A stretch of 64,000 bases of DNA, taken from assembly GCA_951799405.1 (NCBI GenBank), contig OX637345.1, positions 11,160,001 to 11,224,000 of the forward strand, given 5' to 3'. The notes under the pieces are model-generated. The model saw only the letters and a program-made list of their open reading frames with translations. It was not told where the DNA came from and ran no database searches. The translations under genes were made by a program, and so were the position numbers. Source of the stretch: Agapetus fuscipes (Eukaryota > Arthropoda > Insecta > Trichoptera > Glossosomatidae). This document shows, one piece after another, positions 30,432 through 40,776 of the stretch; within the stretch, counting starts at the first letter, position 1; the number at the start of each line of letters is the position of its first letter.

Positions 30432-31143
30432 ATTTTATAAGCAATTAATGTCGTTCATTATATAAATAAATAAAATATGCAAGAAGTAGCAATGTGTTTT
30501 ATTTAATTTAATATTACCTTAATATAGTTAATAATTTGGTCCGGCCCTTGACACGGAGACAGAATGATAATGTGGCCCCAGACCTAGGAAAGGTTGCCCA
30601 TGCCTGAATTAAATTATAATATCCCGGGATATGTTTACTACACAACAAAAAACAAAATTAATAAGAAAAGTGGGATATTGATATTCCTATCAGACTGATA
30701 TAAAGTACCTAATTAGAGTAAACAAAATGAATAATGTAAATAGTACAAACATATTAAATATTAGCTTTAAAAACGAAAGTTTTAATATTCTTGCTGTCTA
30801 TCGCACACATGCATCAGTACTATTGCAGTTTGTAAATGAATTAAGAAATATTCTATTTAAGCTCAAAAACAAAACAAATATTATTGTAGGAGATATTAAC
30901 CTAAATATAGCAGATGATTATTCGTCAAATGATAAAAATAACTACCTAAATAAGCTAGCTGAACTTAATTACTTATCTTGCAGAAATTCCTTTACTAGGA
31001 ATATACAAGGTCAACGACCTTCATGTATAGATCACATTTTTACAAATATTCCAGATTTTGAGAATATATTATCTGCAGTGATACATACAGATACTACAGA
31101 TCATTATTCATGTATTTTTAAGTATAAATTCATTATAAGTTAA

Positions 31144-32379
31144 GTATAAATTCTGATTCAATTGATACAGCAGGTATTTGTACTCATTATTATGCAATAA
31201 TCTAATGCAATTATAAGTTTATTACAATTATATCAGCACTCAAATATTTCACTTGACATTTTAAGGTTAGTCAGTCTTGGCCCTTACACATTAAGAAATA
31301 AGTGATGTGATTTCATTATGTTTTATTCAATGAATTATCTAGAAGTAATACAAATAGTGCAGAAATTCTTTAAACCAATGCACTCTCCACGAATACATCC
31401 AATTTGATTTCTACTCCTGGTGTAAGTAAGAAACGAAAATGAAACCCGGAAAATCATAAAAAAAATATAAGAAAAAAGAAAAAATAATTCACGTGAAGAA
31501 CAAAGCTGGGCATTAACTTGTTAATCCATTAATTGTTAATTAACGAAGTTAAGAAATTGTATAACAATTTAACTTTTAAGTTAAACCGAAAAAATATTAA
31601 CGGTTTACTTAACTTCCGTTAAATTAAACTTCCGTTGAGTTAAGTCCGTTACATGCCGCTGACAGCATTTATAATTGCGCGCCGCCTACACCACACTGGC
31701 TAGGCTACCCTACTGCTGTAGTGTAGGTACTGAACTGAGCATGGCGCGGCAGCGGCGCCGCCGCTGTCTGCCGCCATCGTCACACTCACGTATGGCAAAC
31801 CGATTGCAAAACGAACGTCCTCGCGACACCCATACATATTGACGTATGTATTACACCCATTAACTTACTGCGCTCAGCGCGGATGGCGACTCGTTCGATA
31901 CACGTCGATGAAGGGCTCCCGTCAGGCACATTAGCTTCAGTAACCTCGACGTTCTGGGGAGGGTGGGACTTCTTAGAGTCATGCGTCAGCCCCTGATTTG
32001 AGGATCCTCTTTTTCCTTTCTTGAGTAGAGTAACTTTAGCTGATTAACTTCAACGGGAAGGCCTTCCGCAGCCAAAAAAACATTGCAAGTGAAGTATCAC
32101 CAAGTGAAGCGACTCCGCATGAGTTGTATAAACTTGGTGGGTGGAGGTGGGTAAAGTGCCTGTACCCGAATGAACTGTAACTAAGTGCGAGTGAAATGCA
32201 ATTATATGAGAGGCTTGGGTGGAGAGTGAGCGAGCAGTAGATATGGTGGACGGACGGATTGGCGGGATTTGTTTTTGTTTCATTCTGTACTTGTGCTTAC
32301 ACAGTTGTGCTGTGAATATAACCTCAAATAATAACAAAATTAAAATATTTTTGCCCAAGTTTAATTGATTGGTGTAATT
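31144..32379. other. Non-coding stretch, GTTAA-rich then GC-rich
   Basis: 31500-31650 is rich in GTTAA/TTAAC words, and 31680-32000 is GC-rich with no ORF of note. CAAAGCTGGGCATTAAC at 31501 looks like a hAT end. A loosely similar inverted end lies at 32885-32900, but no 8-bp duplication was found. Confidence 0.4.
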
Positions 32380-32571
32380 ATGGCTACATCAGATCAAGAA
32401 AGTACTGATCTAGTGCATGTACGCAATATCTGTGTTGACCAGGAGCAGTGTCAAGATCCTTGGCCACATCTAAATGATAACGTTGATTTTAAATCAAGAC
32501 ATTTTAAGAGCAAAACGATCCTCGCTCTCCGACGACAATTTTTATATGCTAATAAGGGAGCATGCACCTAA
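32380..32571 (+). pseudogene. Possible hAT transposase N-terminal remnant
   Basis: 63 codons from an ATG. 'DPWPHLNDNVDF' and the opening 'MATSDQES' recall the start of insect hAT (ZBED-type) proteins before the BED finger. The finger itself is absent and the frame ends at 32571. It lies between the two hAT-like ends noted above, so the region may be an internally deleted hAT. The support is weak. Confidence 0.3.
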
Positions 32572-33025
32572 CTAAATAAATACAAAATTCATAACTGTAG
32601 TGTTGATTTAATGTTCTTTTAATTGAAATTAGAGTTCATAGGTGAAATAAATACTTACAATTATTACTTGTTATATTTACTTGTATAGCAATTCCAAGTC
32701 CCTTCAACCCTTCAATTATTAAATACCTAACCTACCATCTTCTAGGTAAAACTATGTATTTGTTAACTTTAACGACTAACTTTTAACTTTTTTTTTATAA
32801 GGAGATTATATTAGCAGTGACAGAATTACATACCAGTGTTGAACTCTTATTTAATTTAATCGATAAGTCTAATTTTTCACTTCCTGTTGCCCAAGTTTGT
32901 GTCTGCGTGTAGTAAATGAGTGTTTTATTACTACTAATTGATCGTGGCAGTCTACGTGTGCTTTTTATGTGGTTTTTTTTTCGATTCTAAATTGATTATT
33001 TCGTTGACTGAATTGCAATAAGGAT
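32572..33025. other. AT-rich spacer
   Basis: Nothing recognised up to the PLE target duplication at 33012-33025. Confidence 0.4.
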
Positions 33026-33089
33026 TTTATTGATTGTAGAGGCATTAACTTTGTAATCGTTCATCATTAATGATAAAGGAAAAACAGTT

Positions 33090-33908
33090 TTGTTTTCGAT
33101 TGACACCACCATCCACGCTTCTTCTATGCACCCAATCTCTCACAAAATGTCAGGCTTCCTTGCCATGATTAATAGACTCCATACAACACCACTGACGAAT
33201 GATGATTACAGGACCGAACTCAACACTATTAAACAAATCGCCCATAATAACGGATACAATACTAACATGATTGACAAACTTTCACACAAAAAAACTAAGA
33301 CTCTTCTGTACAGACAGTACATCTACCACTCTTACAACACCAACGACAACCAGAACAGGCCATGGAAAAAAGTCATTTTCGCAGGTGACATTTCCACCAA
33401 AATCTCGAAACTTTTTCCTGATACAATAAGAACCGCCTTCTATACCACTAATAAACTGGGAAATATACTTTTGAATGCAAAAACCAGGACTGATATATTA
33501 CAAAAAAGTGGAGTGTACGAGATTAAATGTGGGGACTGTAATAAAATTTACATAGGACAGACCTCTAGAAACCTAAAAATACGACTAGACGAACATAGAC
33601 GATGCCTTTCTAATAATAATTTCTCCGAATTTGCTAACCATATCATAGAGACTGGACATTCTTTTCCCAACCACACCACTAAACTTCTGCACCCTAGTTC
33701 CTACGGACCAACCCTCTCTGCACTTGAAATAATCGAAATTAACAAATTAAAAAATTCACCTAATACACTTATAAATAATATGTTAGTACCCAATCCATCC
33801 CCCCTGTTGACCATATTCCCAAGGAAGCTAAATGATCCAGATGACACAAGCCACATGGCCATCCTGCACCCCCCCCCCCCCTCCCTCCCTCATACCCTCA
33901 CACAATGA
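33090..33908 (+). pseudogene. PLE reverse transcriptase tail and GIY-YIG endonuclease
   Basis: The frame is open for 272 codons but lacks the RT core, so it is 5'-truncated; the first ATG is at 33126. The first half matches the PLE region after RT ('LSHKKTKTLLYRQYIYHSYN'). The endonuclease follows: SGVYEIKCGDCNKIYIGQTS (Y, C..C and YIGQT), then 'RLDEHRRCL' and 'FANHIIETGHSF'. GIY-YIG in PLEs nicks the target. The tail has a run of prolines from a C-rich tract (33867-33886). Confidence 0.85.
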
Positions 33909-33944
33909 CACCCTCTAAGATTGATTCCGTTTCCACACCATTTA

Positions 33945-34012
33945 GTATTAATTTATCCACCTGATGATGCGAACGGATGTTTGCGAAACCGGTTGTGGTT
34001 TATAAAAATATA
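33945..34012 (+). ncRNA. Hammerhead ribozyme motif in PLE 3' region
   Basis: CTGATGA at 33961-33967, stem II GCGAAC/GTTTGC (33969-33974 and 33979-33984) with loop GGAT, GAAA at 33985-33988, then CC...GG as a very short stem III before GUU. This order and the short stem III are those of hammerheads reported in Penelope-like elements. Self-cleavage is inferred. Confidence 0.7.
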
Positions 34013-34201
34013 CTCACGTAATCGAAAACAAAACTGTTTTTCCTTTATCATTGCAATAAGGATCATTGTTGCAAAACACTATCTACCGTCACGTCCAATC
34101 AGAGTCTTCAACCAATAAGATTCCGCGTCGTTCTTCTGCCACTCAGCTACAGGGTTACAAGTTATCTTCGCTTTATCCTACTTTTAAAATAAAATAGAAC
34201 T

Positions 34202-34725
34202 TTGTTCTTTGTTTTTTGATCTTTTTAGCCTCCAACTTTAATTTATTTTTATTCTGTCCTTTGTCTTGTATACATAATGTCTCACCAAATGATGTTTAAT
34301 TTAATCTATTAATTCATATTATTTCATAATTGCCATATAAAACTATTTTTAATGTTAATAGAATTTTTTACTGAATATTTTACCTGCCTAACTGAGTTTT
34401 ATACCTCTTGACCAATTTTATTATTTAAAAAAGACTTATAATAAATTATTTAGTTTTTATTTCTTTATTACCATATAGATCTTCTCTTATTTTATTTTAT
34501 TTTATTATTTAAAAAAATTTTACTGTATGTTTTTACCTACCTGACTATCATTTATACCTATTGACTAAATTTAATAAAATAAAATTTCTTTTACTGTAAT
34601 CAATAATCATACCTGATGATGACCTTCTAGGTCGAAAACGCGTTTGTAACTTATTCTAAAGATTGTAATCTTTTTAAATATATTTGTGTGAAAATAAACA
34701 GTGTTTTTGAATTCCTTCAAAATTG
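34202..34725 (+). mobile_element. PLE 3'-end insertion (524 bp)
   Basis: Flanked by the 17-bp direct repeat TAAAATAAAATAGAACT (34185-34201 and 34726-34742). It is AT-rich and non-coding with a hammerhead motif near its 3' side. It lies in the presumed 5' region of the LINE that starts at 34828. Confidence 0.7.
34605..34655 (+). ncRNA. Hammerhead ribozyme motif (PLE)
   Basis: CTGATGA at 34613-34619, perfect stem II GACCT/AGGTC (34621-34625 and 34629-34633) with loop TCT, GAAA at 34634-34637, then ACGCGT as a palindromic short stem III. All core boxes are consensus. Confidence 0.72.
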
Positions 34726-34827
34726 TAAAATAAAATAGAACTCTTTGCACAATCCATCCATATTGGTGCACAAATGGTGTCATAATTTGGCTACTGACCG
34801 ATACATAATATTTATCCAACTATCAAT

Positions 34828-35300
34828 ATGGCTCAAGATTTTCTCGCCAAAGCCAATCTTATCCTCCAGACGCTCAATAAAGTTATTTTGGACACTGGTA
34901 ACAAATTCACAAGAGACCAGTTAAATAAAATAGTTCCACTAACAACTGAACTATCGGGCGCTGTGGGAGCCGTGGCAGTTGAAATAGGTCGCCTTGAGGG
35001 TGAGACCTCGACATTAAAGTCAACACCTAAGCCTTGTAATGATTCGAGTGATACGACAATGGGAACGAGGAATCATTCGTGAAGAACCTGCTAGATGATA
35101 CAGCTCAATCAGATTTGGATGTGATACGCTTGCATCGCCTAGGGCTACCATCAACGGGTAAAATTCGCCCCATCAAAGTCATCCTACAAAACTCGGAGGC
35201 GGTTAAAAAGGTCATGATGTCACGGCGTCGCTGAAATGATGACATAAAAATAAAACCTGACCTTACACAGTATCAAAAAAAAAAAAACAGATAAATGGAA
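34828..35300 (+). pseudogene. LINE ORF1 remnant (L1-ORF1/transposase_22-like)
   Basis: Starts at an ATG with 'MAQDFLAKANLILQTLNKVI' (helical). After a frame change near 35060 it continues 'SDLDVIRLHRLGLPSTGKIR' and 'PIKVILQNSEAVKKVMMSR', an RRM-like core of insect LINE ORF1 proteins. Stops and shifts show decay. Confidence 0.6.
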
Positions 35301-35407
35301 GGAGTTAGACAGCTGGAGAAGTGAATTTAATAATGAAGTTTAGGGACGGCGTTCCATACATCTTCAAAAATTCGCCAAAAAACTAAATCTGCAAATTTAC
35401 TACCAAA

Positions 35408-36537
35408 ATGTTAAGAGGTTTGAAGAGCAAGATGCACTCGGTTCACGTTAGATCTCTCACCCTTCAGTATGACATATTTGCTTTAACGGAGACCTGGCTA
35501 ACGGACGATATTTATAGTTCAGAACTGGGCCTCAAAAATTTCAATATTTACCGTTGTGATGACAATATTTATCCTTGTACAAGTACCAAATCACGCAGTG
35601 GTGGTGTACTGATCGCGGTTACGAAAAATATTAGGCCAAAATGATCCCCTGCCGTAAAAAATCTGTCAAACTAATGTTTGTAATGCTCCTTACCGAACCT
35701 GTTTCCATTATTGCAAACGTGTACTTGCCCCCTAATTCTTCCGTTGAGCTTTACAATGATTTTGCATCTGAGGTTGAGTTCACAAGAAGTAAGTTCCCAT
35801 ATTCCAAATTTTTGATAATGGGCAATTTTAATTTGCCCAACATATCATGGAATGAAGACTTTATCTAAATCTCACAACTCGAACTTTTCACCGTTTGAAA
35901 CTTGTTTATTAAATCTTTGTACCTATCTCAACTTTTTTCAATTGAATTTTATCTCGAATGATCATAACCGCACACTCGACTTGGTTTTTTGCAGTGATAA
36001 TGCTGCTAAAACTATAGTCATATATGATATCCTTGTTCCCATTGATAAATACCATCCACCTCTCACCATCTCTCTTCCATTATATATTCATCAAAACCTC
36101 CATAGTACTACTTCTATTGTAAACTTTTCTAAAGCCGACTTCGCTCAGATGAATTTATTCCTTCAGAGTACTGACTTCTCTTTTGTTGATGACGTTAATA
36201 TTGAAATTGTTGTAAATAAGCTTTATTCAATTCTTTCTGAAGCAATCGTCAAATTTGTACCTACTTTCAAGCTTAATTCTTATTCTTGGTGCTATCCCAA
36301 ATGGTTTAGTCACGATTTAATTGGTCGCATTAAAAATAAAAAAATTGCACGTATTAAATATAAAATTTCGAACTCTTCTTCTGATTATCGAGAATTTAAG
36401 AGATTACGTAATGAGTGTAGAACCCTGTCCAACAATTGTTACAAAAATTACATTTCCAATACAGAATGTGCCATTTACCTTAATTTAAATAAATTCTGGT
36501 CTTATGCTAACTCTATGAAGAAGTTAGGTTTAAGTTA
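35408..36537 (+). pseudogene. LINE ORF2 endonuclease remnant
   Basis: Three consecutive frames form one AP-endonuclease: 'TLQYDIFALTETWLTDDIYS' and GGVLIAV (35408-35644), 'IANVYLPPNSSVELYNDF' and 'FLIMGNFNLPNISW' (35641-35868; the usual GDFN reads GNFN), then 'NDHNRTLDLVFCSDN' and a post-endonuclease linker up to 36537. The RT is missing because a PLE copy follows directly. Confidence 0.75.
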
Positions 36538-36649
36538 GAATTACGGTCGTTTGACATTTTGACAATTATATTAATTTTAAAACTTAACAAATTTCAAAAC
36601 TTAATTTAACTCGGATATTTTACGAACCGTTTAGAGAGAACTTACATCA

Positions 36650-36695
36650 TTCTCGACGTTTCGTCGGCGACGTAGCCAACGTCTTCAGGAGAACA
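36650..36695 (-). ncRNA. Hammerhead ribozyme motif (PLE, minus strand)
   Basis: On the minus strand: CTGAAGA (36682-36688), stem II GTTGGC/GCCGAC around loop TACGTC, GAAAC (36657-36661), then GTC as the cleavage triplet. All core boxes are present. It reads antisense to the RT remnant. Confidence 0.65.
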
Positions 36696-36743
36696 TCCTC
36701 TCTGTACGACGACTGAGGATGAACTGAGTTTTCCCGATTTATG

Positions 36744-37570
36744 GGATGGCGATTACTACTTTCAAGAAGACGGTGTTGCAATGGGCTCCTCCGTAGCTCC
36801 AGTAGTAGCCAATCTTTTCATGGATGATTTTAAGAAAAAAGCACTGAACTCACCCTCCATCGCTTTGGCTCAGATATGTGGATGACACATTTTGCATCTA
36901 CCCATATGGAGTACAAAAATTAAAGGAGTTCCTTACACATCTGAATAGCCTTCATCCTCTTATCAAGTTTACCATGGAGATAGAGGAACAATGTAAAATC
37001 TCATTCCTTGATGTGCTAGTACGCAGAAGGATAGATGGCAGCCTGGGTCACTCTGTGTATAGGAAACCAACGCACACAGATAGATACCTACACAGTTCAT
37101 CACACCACCACCCAGCACATCTACGATCAGTACCTGCTGCGTTATTGACAAGCGCTAAGAGGATTTGCGATGAGGAGAGTTTGGAATCTGAACTACAACA
37201 CTGTCAACAGGCTCTGTCTTCCAATGGCAACTCAATTTCTTAAAAAGAAGGCTAACATAACATGCGAAGTATCCCGACAGAAAGCATACCTTCCCTACAT
37301 CCGTGGCCTCTCCGAAAAACTGGGACGATTATTATTTAAATATAATATAAAAACAATTTTTAGTCCTCCTAGCTCGATTTCACAGATGCTTCGTAGTGTA
37401 AAGGATAGCAACCCTCTGGACTCTCGTTTATAAGGTACCTTGCGAATGTGGTGCCTTCTACATCGGTCAAACCAAAAGAAACATTAAGGTGCGCCTCAAG
37501 GAGCATATTGGGACAATGAAAACAAACAACCCCAATAAATCGGCAATCTGCGATCATTCCGCCAAAGGCA
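36744..37570 (+). pseudogene. PLE reverse transcriptase and GIY-YIG remnant
   Basis: The pieces are 'DGVAMGSSVAPVVANLFMDD' (RT block with GSSVAP), then after a one-base shift 'LWLRYVDDTFCIYP' (the YVDD catalytic box). 'HSVYRKPTHTDRYLHSSSHH' follows, the PLE-typical motif after RT. Last comes 'CECGAFYIGQTKRNIKVRLK' of the GIY-YIG endonuclease. Several frameshifts and a stop separate them. The N-terminal RT is missing. Confidence 0.82.
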
Positions 37571-37846
37571 GCCTACACCTTAAAGGCAGCCCCCCCATCA
37601 TTGGTTCGGGCCTTGTCGTGGCTTGGGGGCTTCCTGATGCTTTTCCTCCTTGTCGGACGAGCGTCAGGGCTTTGATCTGCCGACAATCTAGTGGGTGGTT
37701 TTACTTAGATAGGCGCGCTCCCCGGGTTGGGTTAGAGTAGATAGGCGCCGGCGGATCAAAGTTAACTAAAGCAAACCAAAAAACAAATCTATATATATTT
37801 ATATTAATATTTATTCATTTACATATTTTATCAAAAACTAAACAAA

Positions 37847-38678
37847 AATGGAATGATGTCGATAAACAAACAGCTACCCCAGGGGGGTACCGTCGCCACT
37901 GGCGGCGAAGAATCCCCCCTCGATGAGCAATCATCGGGCTGCCCCACGGATTCTGGGGGGGGCATTTACCGACGTGTTGTTCTTGGAGAGTCGCTTTGGC
38001 GGTCTCTCTAGGAAAAGATAGTGACTGTCACAATTTGTGCGCTCCCACAGGGGCGTCCATAGGGAGATTAAGGGCCTATCCCTTGAGATACAAAGTCTCA
38101 GTTACCAAATAGGCCACTCCTTTGAGGACGCTCCTGCGAGGAGCATTGGATGCCAAATTGGCATCCCTAGGCAGTCGAGCATCGGACAGCGTTCGGTGCC
38201 ACAGCCAGAAGGAGACAAGCCGTTGCTGGTGGGGCCAGCAACTGCCCGAGGTCACCCGTCTGGCACTGAGAGAGGTGTTCCACCTCCTCAGGCGCAGAGA
38301 CGGGTGAAGAGGAATAAAAAGAAGAAAGTGCAGGCTGACCTACCTGCTGCCACCCCACGTGATCCGCCGCACGAGTGGATCACTGTGAGACGTGGAAAGG
38401 GCCACCGTAAAACGGAAGGCGAAAAGCCCGAGAAGGGCAGAAACCTACTTACTGCCGCCTTAAGTGATCCGCTGAACGAGTGGATCACTGTGAGGCGAGG
38501 AAAGGTCCACCGCACTGTGGCTTTTTCCACGGAAGGTGAAAAGCCTGAGAAGGTCATTAGCCGTCCCTTTTTGCAGCAACGCAGGAAAAAAGAGGCCCCG
38601 TTGGCTTTGACAGCCGTTAAAAGGCAGTCAAAGCCACTTGAAATGCTGACTGCTGTCAAGCGATGCCTCCTGAGATGA
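37847..38678 (+). pseudogene. R1-clade LINE ORF1 (Gag) remnant
   Basis: An ATG-started piece near 37853 reads 'MMSINKQLPQGGTVATGGEE' and is lost after 'LGESLWRSL'. Another frame from 38037 is open to 38678. It is very basic (RRVKRNKKKKVQ) and holds a duplicated unit, DPPHEWITVRRGKGHR and DPLNEWITVRRGKVHR. The zinc-knuckle part expected at the C-terminus is absent. The stop overlaps the ORF2 ATG (38663) by 16 bases, as often in R1-type elements. Confidence 0.6.
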
Positions 38679-40776
38679 CCGCGCTCAATATCCTGCAAAT
38701 CAACCTGGGCCACGGCCAAGTGGCCCAGGACCTGATGCAGCAGGTAGCGTCGGAGGAGAAGGTCGACATTGTTCTGGTGTCGGAGCAGTACCGTGACTGT
38801 CACAGCCGCTGGTACTGTGATGACGCCGGAGTGGCCGCTATTTTTCTTCCGGCACAGCGGGCGGTCGTCTCGGGACGCAATCGCCATGCCAGCAAGGGAT
38901 GGACCTGGATTGAGGTAGCAGGCTGTAGGATGTACAGCTGCTACTTCTCACCAAATGTCTCTCTGCAGCAGTTTATTGATGATCTACACGACCTGGAAAC
39001 CGACGTCAGGGCGTCCACGTTGCCGGTCATCATGGCCGGTGACTTCAATGCCTGGTCGACTGAGTGGGGTTCGGCGACAACCAACAGACGGGGCTCCGTC
39101 CTGGGTGATGTAGCTGCGAGCCTGCATTTGCAAATTGCAAATGTGGGCACGGAGTTCACGTTCCGCAGGGGAGTCACATGTTCAGTTGTCGACGTAACCT
39201 TCGCCAGCGAGGAAATAATCGGGCAGGTGAAGCGCTGGCGTGTACTCAATGACTACACGCACAGTGATCACCAGTACGTGTCTTTCTCGCTGGAGAGGGG
39301 ACCCCGATCAGGACGATCCGGGAACTTCACCATAGGCGGCTGGAGCCTCCGATCTTTGGATCAGGGGGCACTGGAGGTCATGGTGGAGAACCTGAAGACA
39401 TCGGTTGAGGACGTCGAGGACGCGGCAATGGTCCGGCACACAAAGCATCCCGCGAGGGGGCAGGCCTACTGGTGGTCAGACACCATAGCCAGTCTCCGCG
39501 CGACGTGTCTTGCCAGGCGCCGGGCCGCTCAGCGGGCAAGGTCATCGGGGGATGCTGACAACAACCCTTCAACGGTACCGGGACGCTCGCCGAGAGCTTA
39601 AGCTGGCCATCATGCGCAGCAAGGAAAGGTGTTGGGAAGAACTGTGTGAGACGGTGAATCGCGATCCCTGGGGACTGCTGTACAAGATTGTCCGACAGAA
39701 ACTACGGGGTAGAGATCAGGATCCGTTTCTCATGGACCCCCAGAACCTTACGAGCGTCATGGATGCTCTCTTTCCTGCGCATGACCGGAGGGTGGCAAGA
39801 GGCCCTGCTCCCCCGGGAGCAGACTTCGAACCTTTCTCCCAAGCCGAGCTTGACGCAGCGTCTGCCAGGATTAAAACCGGACAACGTCCCGAACGAAGTC
39901 GTGCTGGTAGTGGCCAGGAAGTTTCCTGATGTGCTGCTGAGTGTGTACAATGCCTGTTTGAGGGAGGGTAAATTTGGTGGCGCCTGGAAGAGGCAGAGGC
40001 TAGTCCTCGTCTCAAAAAAGGCTGTCGCCGATGGGCCCTCTTCTTTTAGGCCTTTGTGCATGCTTGACGGCTATGGGAAGCTCCTGGAGAGACTCATGGT
40101 TGGAAGGCTTCTCCCGATCTTCGAATCCGAGGACGGGGGACGAGCTTGACGCAGCGTCTGCCAGGATTAAAACCGGACAACGTCCCGAACGAAGTCGTGC
40201 TGGTAGTGGCCAGGAAGTTTCCTGATGTGCTGCTGAGTGTGTACAATGCCTGTTTGAGGGAGGGTAAATTTGGTGGCGCCTGGAAGAGGCAGAGGCTAGT
40301 CCTCGTCTCAAAAAAGGCTGTCGCCGATGGGCCCTCTTCTTTTAGGCCTTTGTGCATGCTTGACGGCTATGGGAAGCTCCTGGAGAGACTCATGGTTGGA
40401 AGGCTTCTCCCGATCTTCGAATCCGAGGACGGGGGACTTTCCGAGCACCAGTTCGGCTTCAGGCCGGGACGATCATCCCTGGACGCCCTGGAACGCGTGG
40501 TAGACACCGTCCGGACGGCGTGGGAGGGGCCGGTGAAGAGACACCGGCAGGTCATGTTGGTGACTCTAGATATCCGGAACGCTTTTAACTCGGCTCTATG
40601 GGACTTAATTCTCAGAGAGCTTCCGGGTCCCGGAGTACCTCATGGCCATGCTGGAGGATTACTTTGATGGCCGTGTGCTGGAGTATCGGTGCGGTGCCGA
40701 CGGGGGCTTGGAAACGCGACAGCTGACGTCTGGAGTTCCCCAGGGATCGGTCTTAGGACCGACCCTGTGGAACTGG
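38663..40776 (+). pseudogene. R1-clade LINE ORF2: endonuclease and partial RT
   Basis: The endonuclease is intact in one frame to 39601: 'ALNILQINLGHGQVAQDLMQ', 'VDIVLVSEQYRD', 'VIMAGDFNAWSTEWGS', SVVDVTF and 'YTHSDHQYVSF'. A frameshift near 39560 leads to 'RYRDARRELKLAIMRSKERC' and the RT fingers. The 296-bp tandem duplication (39845-40436) breaks the frame again. After it come 'FGFRPGRSSLDALERVVDTV', 'LVTLDIRNAFNSALWD' and SGVPQGSVLGPTLWN, where the element is truncated before YADD. Confidence 0.85.
39845..40436 (+). repeat. 296-bp tandem duplication inside LINE ORF2
   Basis: 39845-40140 and 40141-40436 read the same to the base as far as I can see. Both start CGAGCTTGACGCAGCG and end GAGGACGGGGGA. 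The length is not a multiple of three, so it shifts the frame. Identity suggests a very recent event or an assembly artefact. Confidence 0.92.

Larger units (their letters stand above)
28365..30606 (+). mobile_element. hAT transposon (2242 bp) with 8-bp target duplication
   Basis: The ends are CACATATGGGCAACC and the complement of CAGGCATGGGCAACC. The flanking direct repeat AATTAAAT (28357-28364 and 30607-30614) is the 8-bp duplication of hAT elements. The GC-rich subterminal segment CCGGCCCGCGG at the left contrasts with the flanks. Inside are two overlapping frames from a GTF2IRD2/ZBED-like transposase. Confidence 0.92.
28014..31143 (+). pseudogene. LINE ORF2 endonuclease remnant, split by a hAT
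   Basis: Pieces are 28014-28364 and 30607-31143. The first ends 'FLIYHMNIRSTEKNFDKFVL' then 'APDCIILTEELN'. The second starts in the matching frame with 'YNIPGYVYYTTKNKINKKSG' and later has 'TNIIVGDINLNIADDY', CIDHIFTN and TDHYSC, all AP-endonuclease landmarks. One AATTAAAT copy must be removed for the pieces to join. A stop near 30700 and the missing RT show that the LINE is truncated. It belongs to the same general group as the LINE at 10318. Confidence 0.78.
33026..34049 (+). mobile_element. Penelope-like element, 5'-truncated insertion
   Basis: Flanked by the 14-bp direct repeat ATTGCAATAAGGAT (33012-33025 and 34050-34063). Inside the ends, GAAAAACAGTTTTGTTTTCG (33079-33098) is inverted at 34023-34042, the inverted end arrangement known in PLEs. 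It encodes the end of RT plus a GIY-YIG endonuclease and has a hammerhead motif downstream. Confidence 0.85.
36528..37590 (+). mobile_element. Penelope-like element remnant with 5' hammerhead
   Basis: The left part (36528-36720) is a non-coding PLE end containing a minus-strand hammerhead motif. It resembles 57070-57245 over its length. It is followed by RT and GIY-YIG coding remnants. The right end is cut by the R1-type LINE. Confidence 0.75.
37590..40776 (+). mobile_element. R1-clade LINE, truncated within RT
   Basis: A GC-rich block (contrast with flanks) with a 5' region, an ORF1 remnant overlapping the start of ORF2, an endonuclease and a partial RT ending at 40776, where a CR1-like remnant begins. 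The EN and RT motifs are those of the R1 clade. R1 itself inserts in 28S rDNA, but many clade members insert elsewhere. No rDNA is seen here. Confidence 0.8.

Noticed and set aside
31501..32900. Internally deleted hAT bounded by CAAAGCTGGGCA and CAAACTTGGGCA
   Set aside because: The ends look alike and a hAT-like N-terminus lies between, but the expected 8-bp duplication is absent (gtgaagaa versus tgtctgcg), so the boundaries are not supported.
38288..38887. 199-residue minus-strand ORF
   Set aside because: Antisense shadow of the GC-rich R1-type LINE ORF1/ORF2 region.
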